A stretch of DNA of 64,000 bases, from positions 1-64,000 of the forward strand of contig NZ_QQPQ01000022.1 in assembly GCF_003346715.1 (NCBI RefSeq), read 5' to 3'. The notes beneath the pieces are model-generated. The model was not told the DNA's origin. It saw only the letters and a program-made list of their open reading frames with translations, and did not search any database. The position numbers and the translations under genes are program-made. Position 1 is the stretch's first letter. Each line of letters starts with the position of its first letter. Of this stretch, positions 34,430 to 43,700 are shown one piece after another. The DNA is from Oceanispirochaeta sp. M1 (GTDB lineage: Bacteria; Spirochaetota; Spirochaetia; DSM-2461).

Positions 34430-35665
34430 ATGAGTTTTTCCAAACCCACGTCTCTTGGTGTGATCGCCTGTCCGGGGGGAGAGCAATTTGCTAATGAAAT
34501 CACCTCCCATTTAAAGACGATTTACAGGACACGGTTCGAAAAAAAAGTCAGCTATATTTCCCGTCTCTATAATATAGATAGAGAGGAAGTATGCAAGCAA
34601 TCCAATTTTGCCAATGATATCATTTCACATCGTGTTTCCGCTGTGGGTGATTCCTCAACTTACAGGAGTCCTTCTTTTAAGATCCCCTGTAAAATTACTA
34701 AATTCGCCAATGGGGAACTGAAGGCGGAGATCCTCAGATCTATCAGAGGAGCGGATGTCTATATTGTTCAGGATATGGCTAATATGACACCCATTCGCTT
34801 TTCCGGTTCAGACGAAAAGAGTCTCTGTTCGGTCAATGACCACCTAATGAGTCTTTATGTGACTATTGATGCCGCCATGAAGTCGGGAGCCCGCCGGGTT
34901 TCTCTGGTTCTGCCAACCTATCCCTACAGCCGTCAGCATAAATCAAAAGGCCGGGAAGGACTGACCGCTTCAACTCTGGGGCGCATGTATGAAAGTATGG
35001 GTGTTGACCGCATCATTACTCTGGATATTCATTCAAAGGAAATATCACACTGTTTTCACAAGCTTTCTCTTGAAAATCTGCATGCTTCTTATCAAATTCT
35101 CAGACAGCTCAACAGCAAGATTAATCTTATGGATGAGGATTTTGTAGTTGTTTCTCCGGATACAGGTGCCATTGAGAGGAATAAATTTTATGCCAACTCC
35201 CTGAAAAAGCCTCTAGCTCTCCTTTACAAGGAGAGGGATTATTCCAAAGTCACTCGCTCTGCAGCAGATTCAAATATCATCTCTGCCCGCCTTCTGGGTG
35301 ATGTCACCGGAAAAACTGTCTTTATGGCGGATGATATGCTGGGTACCGGCGGTACTTTGATAAAGGCTATGAAGCTTATACGTGAGCTGGGAGCAAAGAA
35401 AATAATATGCTCTGTTTCCCTGCCCATGTTTTCAGGTTCTGCAGTAGAGCATTTTGATGAGGCGTATAAAGAAGGATACTTTGATTATATCGTAGGAACC
35501 AACGCAGTAACCCTTCCCGAAGAGATCCTTTCAAAGGAGTGGTTTTTTTCTGCAAGTGTATCAAACCTTTTTGCCCGATCCATCTCCAGAGTTCATCATA
35601 ATCGTTCTGTTTCACCTCTATTGGATAACAGCAAGATGATTCAGAGAATGCTGAAGAAAAAATAA
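34430..35665 (+). CDS. prs: Ribose-phosphate pyrophosphokinase (long form)
   Basis: 411 residues, about 95 longer than ordinary Prs. Makes PRPP from ribose 5-phosphate and ATP for purine, pyrimidine, NAD, His and Trp synthesis. The phosphoribosyl site is clear (FMADDMLGTGGTLIKAMKLI), as is the ATP-handling VVSPDTGAIERNKFYAN with LPTYPYSRQHKSK in the flexible-loop position. The extra length is an N-terminal stretch of about 75 residues (residues 1-80, before FANGELKAEILRSIRGADVYI) and an insertion about residues 120-140 (NMTPIRFSGSDEKSL). Start ATG 34430 with AAGGA upstream. Divergent from the importer operon and 20 bases before the kinase. Confidence 0.9.
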   Translation: MSFSKPTSLGVIACPGGEQFANEITSHLKTIYRTRFEKKVSYISRLYNIDREEVCKQSNFANDIISHRVSAVGDSSTYRSPSFKIPCKITKFANGELKAEILRSIRGADVYIVQDMANMTPIRFSGSDEKSLCSVNDHLMSLYVTIDAAMKSGARRVSLVLPTYPYSRQHKSKGREGLTASTLGRMYESMGVDRIITLDIHSKEISHCFHKLSLENLHASYQILRQLNSKINLMDEDFVVVSPDTGAIERNKFYANSLKKPLALLYKERDYSKVTRSAADSNIISARLLGDVTGKTVFMADDMLGTGGTLIKAMKLIRELGAKKIICSVSLPMFSGSAVEHFDEAYKEGYFDYIVGTNAVTLPEEILSKEWFFSASVSNLFARSISRVHHNRSVSPLLDNSKMIQRMLKKK

Positions 35666-35685
35666 TACAGACACTGGGGTAATCA

Positions 35686-37068
35686 GTGATACTTGCCGTA
35701 GATATAGGAACCTCCTCCATGAAGGGAGGGCTTATTACAGATGAGGGGCATCTTTTCTCATATCACAGGATTAGTTTTCCTTCGGATGTAATCCGGGGGG
35801 ATCAATCCTTTTCTACTGAACTTTGGTCACAGGGGTTTCAGGAAATACTGGAAAATATCGGAACCGACAGAATCACTGCTGTCGCCATAAGCGGGAACGG
35901 TCCCACAATGGTTGCGGCAGACAAGTCCGGACGCCCTCTGACTTCCGCTCTGATGTGGAACAGGGATTACAGTGATCCTGAATTTCAAAGCAGTTCTTAC
36001 TATCTGTCCAGAATCAACTGGCTGAGAAAAGAAGATAGGTCTGCATATGACAAGGCTGATTATTTCTTATCATGCCCTGAAATTCTCTATACCCAGCTTA
36101 CAGGCCGCTCTGTTATGGTTATTCCCCATAGAGAGTATCTGCCTTATGTCTGGTCAGAAGATGAGCTGGACAGACTGGGGTTCAGAAAGGATGCTTTTCC
36201 TGAGCTTATTGATATGGGAGTCCCCGTGGCCCCCGTCTCAGAAGATGCCTATTTAAAGACTCCTTTGAAGCCGGGTACACCGGTGATTGCCTGCGGCAGT
36301 GACTTTATTGCTTCTCTTATAGGTTCGGGTGCAGTCAGACCGGGGCGGATCTGTGACCGTGCCGGTACTTCTGAAGGGATTAATTACTGTGCAACCGCTC
36401 CCAGTGGAGACAGTAGGGTGAGAGAGCTGCCTCATGCACTGGAAGGGTTTACCAATATCGCTGCCATTTTATCTTCCACGGGAACTCTGTTTGAGTGGTA
36501 TCGCTCTCTTACGGGTCAGGAAAAAAACAACTACATCGAAACCATGAAGGGTGTGGACAGCATTCCCGCCACCCAGGATCATCCCTTTTTTTTCCCCAGT
36601 ATGAAGGGTGAAAACCTATGGGAATTTTCAAATGGTCTTTTTACTATGCTCGATCCTTCACAGGGTAAGTTTGAATTGGGGCGTTCTGTAATGGAGGCAA
36701 TCGGATTCGCCGTCAGACGGAGTCTGGAGATTTTTGAAGAGTTGGATCTGCCTGTTAAAGAGCTTCGAATTTCCGGAGGTCAGGCCAAAAGTCATGTCTG
36801 GAATCAGATGAAAGCCGATATAACAGGGAAAACAATGCTGATTCCCGAGATTGAAGATGCTGAACTTCTTGGTTGTGCCTGTCTTGCTTCTGTGGCTTTA
36901 GGTCGGTATGATAGCATAACGGCTGCTGTAGATTCTCTTGTGAAAATAAAGCATGAGATCAAACCCCGGGCTGAGTATTATGAAATTTATGACAGGAAAT
37001 ATAAGCGCTACAGGGAAGCCTGTTCTGCGGTTGTTTCTTTTTATAAAGATTATCCGGCTGTGGATTGA
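35686..37068 (+). CDS. FGGY-family carbohydrate kinase
   Basis: 460 residues from GTG 35686. Two-domain FGGY fold: N-terminal DIGTSSMKGGLI phosphate motif, ISGNGPTMVA, AGTSEGINYC at the hinge, and the C-terminal ISGGQAKSHVWNQMKADITG, the family's second signature. Xylulokinase, ribulokinase and related pentose/pentitol kinases share these, so the sugar is not fixed by sequence. Downstream of prs in the same direction with a 20-base gap, so co-transcription is likely; a role supplying pentose phosphate near prs is inference. Confidence 0.85.
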   Translation: MILAVDIGTSSMKGGLITDEGHLFSYHRISFPSDVIRGDQSFSTELWSQGFQEILENIGTDRITAVAISGNGPTMVAADKSGRPLTSALMWNRDYSDPEFQSSSYYLSRINWLRKEDRSAYDKADYFLSCPEILYTQLTGRSVMVIPHREYLPYVWSEDELDRLGFRKDAFPELIDMGVPVAPVSEDAYLKTPLKPGTPVIACGSDFIASLIGSGAVRPGRICDRAGTSEGINYCATAPSGDSRVRELPHALEGFTNIAAILSSTGTLFEWYRSLTGQEKNNYIETMKGVDSIPATQDHPFFFPSMKGENLWEFSNGLFTMLDPSQGKFELGRSVMEAIGFAVRRSLEIFEELDLPVKELRISGGQAKSHVWNQMKADITGKTMLIPEIEDAELLGCACLASVALGRYDSITAAVDSLVKIKHEIKPRAEYYEIYDRKYKRYREACSAVVSFYKDYPAVD

Positions 37069-37153
37069 GGGAAAATTTATTTTGAAATAATTTTTTTCAG
37101 GATAGGGAAATATTTGACTTCTTTTTTTATAAATTATTTTTTGGGTAAAAGAG

Positions 37154-37182
37154 TTGACAAAGGAAAAGCATTTTGGTACTTT
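37154..37182 (+). promoter_or_regulatory. Promoter of tRNA/secE/nusG/rpl/rpo operon
   Basis: TTGACA (37154-37159), 17-base spacer, TACTTT (37177-37182), 20 bases before tRNA-Thr. Perfect -35. Confidence 0.65.
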
Positions 37183-37202
37183 CTATGAGCATTTTAGGAC
37201 AT

Positions 37203-37275
37203 GCCTCTGTAGCTCAGTCGGTAGAGTACGACCATGGTAAGGTTGGGGTCACCGGTTCGAATCCGGTCGGAGGCT
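37203..37275 (+). tRNA. tRNA-Thr (anticodon GGT)
   Basis: 73 bases fold as a cloverleaf: acceptor GCCTCTG/CGGAGGC (one G-U), D stem GCTC/GAGT, anticodon stem CGACC/GGTTG, loop ATGGTAA with anticodon GGT, T stem ACCGG/CCGGT around TTCGAAT, discriminator T. CCA is not encoded and must be added. Confidence 0.96.
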
Positions 37276-37339
37276 TTATTTTTACTTTAGATATTTTGCT
37301 GAGCGAAAAATTCGGCTTTTTAGGCGGGAGATAATAATT

Positions 37340-37516
37340 ATGGCTAAATCAAAGAAGGGAGCAGTTGAACTGATTGCTCTTCAGTGTACAACCTGTAAAC
37401 GTAGAAACTACACAACTACTAAAAACAGAAGAAACGTCCAGGGTAAACTTGAGATGAAGAAGTACTGTAAATGGTGTAAAGGGTCTACTGATCACAAAGA
37501 GACCAAAATTAAATAA
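37340..37516 (+). CDS. rpmG: Large ribosomal subunit protein bL33
   Basis: 58 residues. The zinc-binding form: CTTC and CKWC pairs flank a basic strand ([13 protein letters not shown]). bL33 sits near the E site of the 50S. Lies between two tRNA genes, as in many bacterial secE regions. Ribosome site is weak (GGGAG 10 bases upstream of ATG). Confidence 0.95.
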   Translation: MAKSKKGAVELIALQCTTCKRRNYTTTKNRRNVQGKLEMKKYCKWCKGSTDHKETKIK

Positions 37517-37526
37517 GTTTATATAC

Positions 37527-37600
37527 AGGCCAGTAGCTCCAATGGCTAGAGCGCCGGTCTCCAAAACCGGATGTTGTAGGTTCGAGTCCTACCTGGCCTG
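37527..37600 (+). tRNA. tRNA-Trp (anticodon CCA)
   Basis: 74 bases: acceptor AGGCCAG/CTGGCCT, D stem GCTC/GAGC, anticodon stem CCGGT/ACCGG, loop CTCCAAA with anticodon CCA, T stem GTAGG/CCTAC, discriminator G. CCA is not encoded. Eight T follow directly. Confidence 0.97.
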
Positions 37601-37623
37601 TTTTTTTTAATTTTATTTTCTGA

Positions 37624-37666
37624 TTAGACAGACCTCCGGCCTTTGTGTCGGAGTTTGTTTGTCTAA
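37624..37666 (+). promoter_or_regulatory. Hairpin between tRNA-Trp and secE
   Basis: TTAGACA/TGTCTAA (7 bp) encloses CTCCG/CGGAG (5 bp). No T run follows, so a processing site or attenuator is more likely than a terminator. It lies 48 bases before secE. Confidence 0.55.
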
Positions 37667-37714
37667 AGAGGTGCCGAGAAATCGGTACTGTTTATCATCG
37701 GGAGCTTATTATTT

Positions 37715-37894
37715 ATGAAGAAGATTAAAGCGTTTTTCTCTGAAAGTTACGGAGAGTTGAAGAAGGTCGTATGGCCCGGAAAAGATTCAGTTGCATCCTC
37801 TACCAAGGTTGTTCTTGTCTCTACAGCACTTTTTGCTATCTTTTTTGGTGTGGTTGATTTTGTTCTTCTGAAAGGACTTTTCTTTATTTTCTAA
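37715..37894 (+). CDS. secE: Preprotein translocase subunit SecE
   Basis: 59 residues: the short one-helix form. The conserved cytosolic amphipathic segment ESYGELKKVVWPG is followed by one transmembrane helix (VVLVSTALFAIFFGVVDFVLL). Clamps the two halves of SecY. Missed by length cut-offs. nusG follows after 27 bases. Confidence 0.95.
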   Translation: MKKIKAFFSESYGELKKVVWPGKDSVASSTKVVLVSTALFAIFFGVVDFVLLKGLFFIF

Positions 37895-37921
37895 TCAAGC
37901 CCCCAGAGGCAAGGATGTGTA

Positions 37922-38476
37922 ATGGCAAAGGGATGGTACGTTCTTCATACCTATTCGGGGTATGAAAACAAGGTTGAAAAATATATTCGACTCTATATGG
38001 AAGACGGTTCTCTTGGGGGAGCTGTTCTTGATGTAAAGGTTCCTGCTGAAGATGTTGTGGAAGTCCGCAATGGAAAAAAGCGTACCGTTTCTAAGAAATT
38101 CCTGCCTGGTTATGTTTTGCTTGAGATGGATCTACCTGACAGAGGTTGGAAAAACGTCTGTACTCAGATTAAGAAGATTCAGAGTGTTGTAGGTTTTGTA
38201 GGATATGCATCCGGTTCAAAGCCTCAGCCCATCAGTCATGATGAAGCCAAGTCGATTCTTCAGAAAACCGGTGCTATTAAAGCAGAGCGCCGATATCAGT
38301 CCAAGCAGGATTTTGCTGTGGGCGAAGAGGTTCGTGTTGTAGAAGGACCTTTTGAATCTTTTTCCGGTAATATCGAAGAGGTTAACCAGGAAAAAGGCAA
38401 ACTGAGAGTTATGGTGGGTATCTTCGGAAGAAGTACTCCTGTAGAAGTAGATTTCTCTCAGGTTGAAAAGATCTAA
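37922..38476 (+). CDS. nusG: Transcription antitermination protein NusG
   Basis: 184 residues. NGN domain about 1-115 (MAKGWYVLHTYSGYENKV, KFLPGYVLLEMDL) and C-terminal KOW domain about 130-184 (FAVGEEVRVVEGPFESFSGNIEEVN). Binds RNA polymerase and Rho or S10. No spirochaete-specific insertion is apparent. Confidence 0.97.
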   Translation: MAKGWYVLHTYSGYENKVEKYIRLYMEDGSLGGAVLDVKVPAEDVVEVRNGKKRTVSKKFLPGYVLLEMDLPDRGWKNVCTQIKKIQSVVGFVGYASGSKPQPISHDEAKSILQKTGAIKAERRYQSKQDFAVGEEVRVVEGPFESFSGNIEEVNQEKGKLRVMVGIFGRSTPVEVDFSQVEKI

Positions 38477-38500
38477 AGACGACTTAGTCGTTTTAAATAG

Positions 38501-38538
38501 ATGGGAGTCCTTCCGTTGGGGAAGGATGTTAAGACCAC
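38501..38538 (+). promoter_or_regulatory. Likely L1 autoregulatory site in rplK leader
   Basis: TGGGAG, then the stem TCCTTCC/GGAAGGA around GTTGG, then GATGTTAAGACCAC, 12 bases before the rplK start codon. TGG and CCA can close the base. The arrangement copies the 23S rRNA L1 stalk base (GGUGGGAG ... UACCACC). L1 is known to repress its own operon through such a mimic in several bacteria. Confidence 0.7.
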
Positions 38539-38550
38539 AAGGAGATTTTA

Positions 38551-38982
38551 ATGGCCAAGAAAAAGGTAACAGCTTATATTAAGCTACAGGTGCCCGCTGG
38601 TAAAGCGACCCCGGCACCTCCTGTAGGACCGGCCCTCGGTCCTCATGGTGTTCCTGCTCCTCAGTTCGTTCAGCAGTTTAATGATCGAACTAAGAATTAC
38701 GAGCCTGGACTCACAATTCCTGTAGTAATTACAGTATTTGCCGACAGAAGTTTTACTTTTGTCACCAAGACACCCCCTGCAGCAGTACTGCTGAAGAAGG
38801 CTGCCAAACTTGATAAGGGTTCTGCTGAACCCCATAAAGTTAAGGTTGCCACAGTGACTCGTGCACAGGTTCAGGCAATTGCCGAAACCAAAATGGTTGA
38901 CCTGAATGCTAACGACATGGAAGCTGCAATCAGTATTATTTCTGGAACTGCCCGCTCTATGGGTATCAAGGTGGAGGGTTAA
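38551..38982 (+). CDS. rplK: Large ribosomal subunit protein uL11
   Basis: 143 residues, full length. [26 protein letters not shown] is the conserved N-terminal domain that contacts the GTPase centre; the C-terminal rRNA-binding domain ([17 protein letters not shown]) is intact. The conserved prolines targeted by thiostrepton lie near residues 17-25. AAGGAG precedes the ATG. rplA follows after three bases. Confidence 0.98.
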   Translation: MAKKKVTAYIKLQVPAGKATPAPPVGPALGPHGVPAPQFVQQFNDRTKNYEPGLTIPVVITVFADRSFTFVTKTPPAAVLLKKAAKLDKGSAEPHKVKVATVTRAQVQAIAETKMVDLNANDMEAAISIISGTARSMGIKVEG

Positions 38983-38985
38983 TCT

Positions 38986-39660
38986 ATGGCTAAAGGTAAG
39001 AATTACATAGCAGCTGCAGCCAAGGTTGATTTCGGAAAGGTTTATGAAACCACCGAAGCCGTAAGTCTTGTAAAAGAAGCAGCTTTCGCAAAGTTTGATG
39101 AAACCGTTGAGGTTTCTGTTAAGCTTAATATTAAAAAGAATCATTCTATCCGTGATACCGTCAGTCTTCCCAATCAGTTTACCGCTGAAAAGAAGATTCT
39201 TGTATTTGCCAAGGGTGATAAAGCTAAAGAAGCTCTGGAAGCCGGTGCCGCTTATGTCGGTGATGAAGATCTTGTTGCAAAGATCAAAGACGGTTGGCTG
39301 GACTTCGATGTCTGTGTTGCTACTCCTGATATGATGAGGGAAGTTGGTAAACTCGGTCCTGTTCTTGGTAGGCGAGGGCTGATGCCTAACCCCAAGACAC
39401 GTACCGTTACTATGGACATCAAGGGTGCTCTGGCTGAATTGAAACAGGGTCGTGTTGAATATCGTGCTGATAAAACCGGTGTTGTACACCTGGCTGTCGG
39501 TAAGGTTTCGATGGATGCTTCCAGTATTGCCGAAAACTACGATGTTTTCATGAGTGACCTGATTAAGAAAAGACCTTCCGATGTGAAGGGCGAGTTCATC
39601 AAGTCTATTGCACTGTCTTCTACTATGGGCCCCGGCGTCAAAGTAGTGGTGAAGGAGTAA
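38986..39660 (+). CDS. rplA: Large ribosomal subunit protein uL1
   Basis: 224 residues, normal length. [32 protein letters not shown] start and [11 protein letters not shown] signature present, with the split domain I/II pattern. Binds the L1 stalk of 23S rRNA and helps release E-site tRNA; as repressor it probably binds the leader upstream of rplK. rplJ starts three bases after the stop. Confidence 0.98.
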   Translation: MAKGKNYIAAAAKVDFGKVYETTEAVSLVKEAAFAKFDETVEVSVKLNIKKNHSIRDTVSLPNQFTAEKKILVFAKGDKAKEALEAGAAYVGDEDLVAKIKDGWLDFDVCVATPDMMREVGKLGPVLGRRGLMPNPKTRTVTMDIKGALAELKQGRVEYRADKTGVVHLAVGKVSMDASSIAENYDVFMSDLIKKRPSDVKGEFIKSIALSSTMGPGVKVVVKE

Positions 39661-39663
39661 GAT

Positions 39664-40194
39664 ATGGCAGAAAAGAAAGTACAGCAGAGTAAAATCGATG
39701 CCGTTAACGCTCTTAAAGAGCAGTTTGACGGAGTAAATAGCTTTTTCTTTACGGATTACAGAGGTCTGACAGTTGAGCAGGTCACTGAATTAAGAAATAA
39801 GTTACGTGAACAGAATGCTGAGTATCATGTAATCAAGAATAATCTGGCAAAAATTGCCATGAAAGATCTTGGTAACGAAGGTATTTCAGATCTTCTCGTA
39901 GGTCCTACTGCAGTAGCTCTGGCTCGTGATGAAGCCGGTCCTGTTGCGAAGACTCTTCTTGATTTTGGAAAAGATGCCCCTGTAGAAATGAAGGGCGGAT
40001 ATCTTGATGGCAGTGTGTTTGATGTACCCGGTGTTGTAGCTTTTTCTAAGCTTCCCACCCGTATGGAACTCATTGCTAAACTTATGGGTACCATGAAGGC
40101 ACCCGTTCAGCATGTTGCGCTTGTTCTTAACGGCGTTACAACTAAGCTTGTCAGAACTCTGGCTGCTGTTGCTGAACAAAAAGGCGAAGAATAA
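39664..40194 (+). CDS. rplJ: Large ribosomal subunit protein uL10
   Basis: 176 residues. FFFTDYRGLTVEQVTELRNKLREQNAEYHVIKNNLAKIA is the rRNA-binding domain; the C-terminal helix (VQHVALVLNGVTTKLVRTLAAVAEQ) holds bL12 dimers. Only three bases separate it from rplA, so the usual L10 leader before rplJ cannot exist here. Confidence 0.97.
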   Translation: MAEKKVQQSKIDAVNALKEQFDGVNSFFFTDYRGLTVEQVTELRNKLREQNAEYHVIKNNLAKIAMKDLGNEGISDLLVGPTAVALARDEAGPVAKTLLDFGKDAPVEMKGGYLDGSVFDVPGVVAFSKLPTRMELIAKLMGTMKAPVQHVALVLNGVTTKLVRTLAAVAEQKGEE

Positions 40195-40198
40195 GAAT

Positions 40199-40267
40199 TT
40201 CCTGGTGTTCCAGGAACTTATTATAGGTGACGTTAGTCTTCTGATAGTTGTTTATGCTATCGTCACC
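40199..40267 (+). promoter_or_regulatory. Two hairpins between rplJ and rplL
   Basis: Hairpin 1, TTCCTGG-TGTT-CCAGGAA at 40199-40216. Hairpin 2, GGTGACG/CGTCACC at 40226-40232 and 40261-40267 with inner GATAG/CTATC. Both lie in the 102-base gap before rplL, which is expected to be made in excess over L10. No T run follows. Confidence 0.6.
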
Positions 40268-40296
40268 CTAAAACATAATTAGAAGGAGAAGATAAT

Positions 40297-40668
40297 ATGA
40301 CAACTGTAGAAATTCTGGATGCAATAGCATCAATGTCCGTAATGGAAGTTTCCGAGCTGGTAACAGCAATGGAAGAAAAATTTGGTGTAACTGCTGCTGC
40401 ACCCGTAGCTGTGGCTGCTGGTCCTGCTGTTGCTGCCGAAGCTGTTGAAGAACAGACCGAATTTGACGTAATCCTCAAGGGATTCGCTGATGGTAAAAAA
40501 ATCGGTGTTATTAAAGAAGTTAGAAGCATAACTGGTCTTGGTCTGAAAGAAGCCAAAGAAATGGTAGAAGGCGCTGATAGCGTTGTTAAAGAAGCCATTT
40601 CTAAGGAAGATGCAGCCAAGATTAAAGAGCAGCTCGAAGCTGCTGGCGCTACTATTGAAATTAAATAA
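40297..40668 (+). CDS. rplL: Large ribosomal subunit protein bL12
   Basis: 123 residues. N-terminal dimerisation helices, an alanine-rich hinge ([16 protein letters not shown]) and the C-terminal factor-binding domain ([26 protein letters not shown]). Forms dimers on uL10 that recruit translation GTPases. GAAGGAG precedes the ATG. Confidence 0.98.
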   Translation: MTTVEILDAIASMSVMEVSELVTAMEEKFGVTAAAPVAVAAGPAVAAEAVEEQTEFDVILKGFADGKKIGVIKEVRSITGLGLKEAKEMVEGADSVVKEAISKEDAAKIKEQLEAAGATIEIK

Positions 40669-40707
40669 TTCTGTGTATTCTATACAGGGTTGATTTTTTT
40701 CTCATTT

Positions 40708-40737
40708 AACCACAAGAGGCATTGGTCTCTTGTGGTT
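40708..40737 (+). promoter_or_regulatory. Hairpin between rplL and rpoB
   Basis: AACCACAAGAG pairs perfectly with CTCTTGTGGTT (11 bp) around GCATTGGT, 23 bases before the rpoB start. No poly-T follows, so partial termination or RNase III cleavage, as known for the E. coli rplL-rpoB junction, is more likely than a full stop. Confidence 0.7.
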
Positions 40738-40760
40738 TAGTGTATATCAGGGGGTTTTGA

Positions 40761-43700
40761 GTGTTTGAAAGGGATAAGTTAGAAAGCCGAAACTATATCG
40801 GTAATGAATATGAAGAAGTAATAGATCTGCCTGGATTGATAGATATCCAGCTCTCTTCATACGAAAAATTTCTGCAGACCAATGCCGTTCAGGGCGATCA
40901 TGGAATGGTCAGTCAGGGATTGGAAGAAGTATTTCAGGCTACATTCCCTATTGAAAGTGCCAATGGCGAATTGGTTCTTGATTATGATTATTATACCCTG
41001 GATTATAACGGTGTAAAAGTTACCGAGGCCGAATGTAAAAAGAAAGGCCTGTCTTATGCTGTTCCTATTAAGGCCCGTATTAATCTGATTTTCCAGTCAA
41101 CTGGAGAAATTAGACAAAAAGAAATATATATGGGCGATATTCCTCTTATGACAGATAGGGGAACATTTATTATAAACGGAGCCGAAAGAGTCGTGGTTTC
41201 ACAGATTCACAGGTCTCCCGGTGTTATCTTTTCTATGGAGAAGGGTATTCATTCCTCACGAATCATCCCTTACCGCGGATCATGGCTGGAATTTGAAGTC
41301 GATCCCAAGAAAGAACTGGTTTTCACCAAAATTGATAGAAAGAAAAGAATTCTCGGTTCCCTTTTCCTCAGAGCTCTGGGGCTGGATACCCGGGAAAAAA
41401 TTATAGATCAGTTTTACAAGATCAAAAAAGTTAAAGTAAATAACAAGAGGGACGGTGCCGGATCTCTGGTAGGCATGGTCTTCGGACGTGCCGTATATAC
41501 GGAAGTTGAAGGTGTAAGGAAGAAAATCTACCGTGCCGGTGAGAAAATTCATCCCCATGATACTGATGAACTGGTTCACTCTAAAATCAAATCTATCGAA
41601 GTTATAGACTTTGATCATGCCGAATCTTTGAACTCTTCACTGATTCTCAACTGTTTTGAGAGAGAAGAGGCTAAATATAATCAGGATGATCCCGATCAGG
41701 ACGAACCTACAAAAGAAGATGCATTATCTTCAATCTACTCAATACTGATGCCCGGTGAACCTATCACCGTAGACAGTGCCGAAAAAGATCTGGTTTCCAT
41801 GTTTTTCTCAAGCAGAAGATATGATCTTGGTAGAGTCGGTCGTTACAAACTGAATAAAAAGTTTGATTATGAAAATCCTGAAGATGTACACGTACTGACC
41901 AGAGAGGACATTGTTAATACAATGGGCTTCCTTATTAAGGTTTACGACGGTGATGCATCTATCGATGATATTGACCACCTTGGTAACAGACGTATTCGTT
42001 CCGTAGGTGAGCTTCTCTCCAACTCTCTGAAGACAGCGTTCTCCAGAATGGAAAGAATCGCCAAAGAAAGAATGTCTCTGAAGGAAGTTGAGTCCCTGAA
42101 GCCTCAGGATCTCGTTTCCATCAAACCCATTGTGGCTGCTGTAAAAGAATTTTTCGGTTCTTCCCAGTTATCTCAGTTTATGGACCAGGTTAATCCTCTT
42201 TCCGAGCTGACACATAAAAGAAGACTGAATGCTCTCGGACCCGGTGGTCTCTCCAGAGACAGAGCGGGATTCGAAGTAAGAGATGTACACTATACTCACT
42301 ATGGACGTATGTGTCCTATTGAAACACCTGAAGGTCCGAATATCGGTCTGATCGTGTCTCTGGCCAACTTTACCAGAGTCAATGATTACGGTTTTCTGGA
42401 GACTCCTTTCCGTAAGGTTGTAGACGGCCGCGTAACAAAGGATGTTGAGTATCTTTCCGCCATGGATGAAGAGAAATACTATATTGCTCAGGCGAGTGCC
42501 GCACTGGATAAGAAGGGCGGCTTTGTAGAAGATCTTGTTGCTGTAAGAAAGACCGGTGACTATACAATTAAAAGTCCTGCGGATATCAAATACATGGACG
42601 TTTCGCCACGGCAGATTATCTCTACCGCGGCTTCTCTGATCCCCTTCCTTGAACATGATGATGCTAACCGTGCACTCATGGGTTGTAACATGCAGCGTCA
42701 GGCTGTTCCTCTTTTATTCCCCGAAGCTCCTCTGGTAGGAACGGGAATGGAAAAGAAAGCGGCATATGACTCCGGTGTATGTATTAAGGCTAAAATGGGT
42801 GGAACTGTCACCAAAGTTACTTCCGGAGAAGTTATTATTGCTCCAGAGGGTGGTGATGCTGAGGTTAATGATCATTATACAATGATCAAGTATCAGAGAA
42901 CCAACCAGGATACATGTTTTAACCAGAAACCCATTGTTAAACTGGGTGAAAAAGTTAAAGCCGGTGATGTTCTGGCTGACGGTCCTTCCACTAAAAATGG
43001 TGAACTTTCTCTGGGGCGTAACCTGCTTGTAGGTTTTGTACCCTGGAACGGATACAACTATGAGGATGCTGTTCTTATCTCTGAAAAGGTCGTTAAGGAC
43101 GATTATTACACCTCAATTCATATTAAAGAGTTTGTTACTGAGGTGCGGGAAACTAAACTCGGTCCTGAAAAACTGACTCGTGATATTCCCAACACTTCTG
43201 AAAAGTCGCTTGAGCAGCTTGATGAAGAGGGACTCATCAGAGTAGGAGCCAAGGTAAAATCAGGATATATCCTGGTTGGAAAAGTAACTCCCAAGTCTGA
43301 AACAGAAACAACTCCGGAGTTTAAACTTCTGAACTCTATCTTCGGTGAAAAAGCCAAAGAGGTAAGAGATACTTCCCTGAAGCTCCCCCATGGAGTAGAA
43401 GGCACTGTAATCGATATTCAGAGACTTAAACGCTCTGAGGGTGATGATCTGTCTCCCGGTGTTGATGAAGTTGTAAAAGTTCTGATTGCCACCAAGCGTA
43501 AGCTGAAAGAGGGTGACAAGATGGCCGGTCGTCATGGAAACAAGGGTGTAATTGCCCGTGTTCTTCCTGAAGAAGACATGCCTTATATGGAAGACGGAAC
43601 TCCTCTGGAAGTCTGTCTGAACCCACTTGGTGTACCTTCGCGTATGAATATCGGTCAGATCATGGAAACCATGCTCGGAATGGCTGGTGCCAGACTGGGT

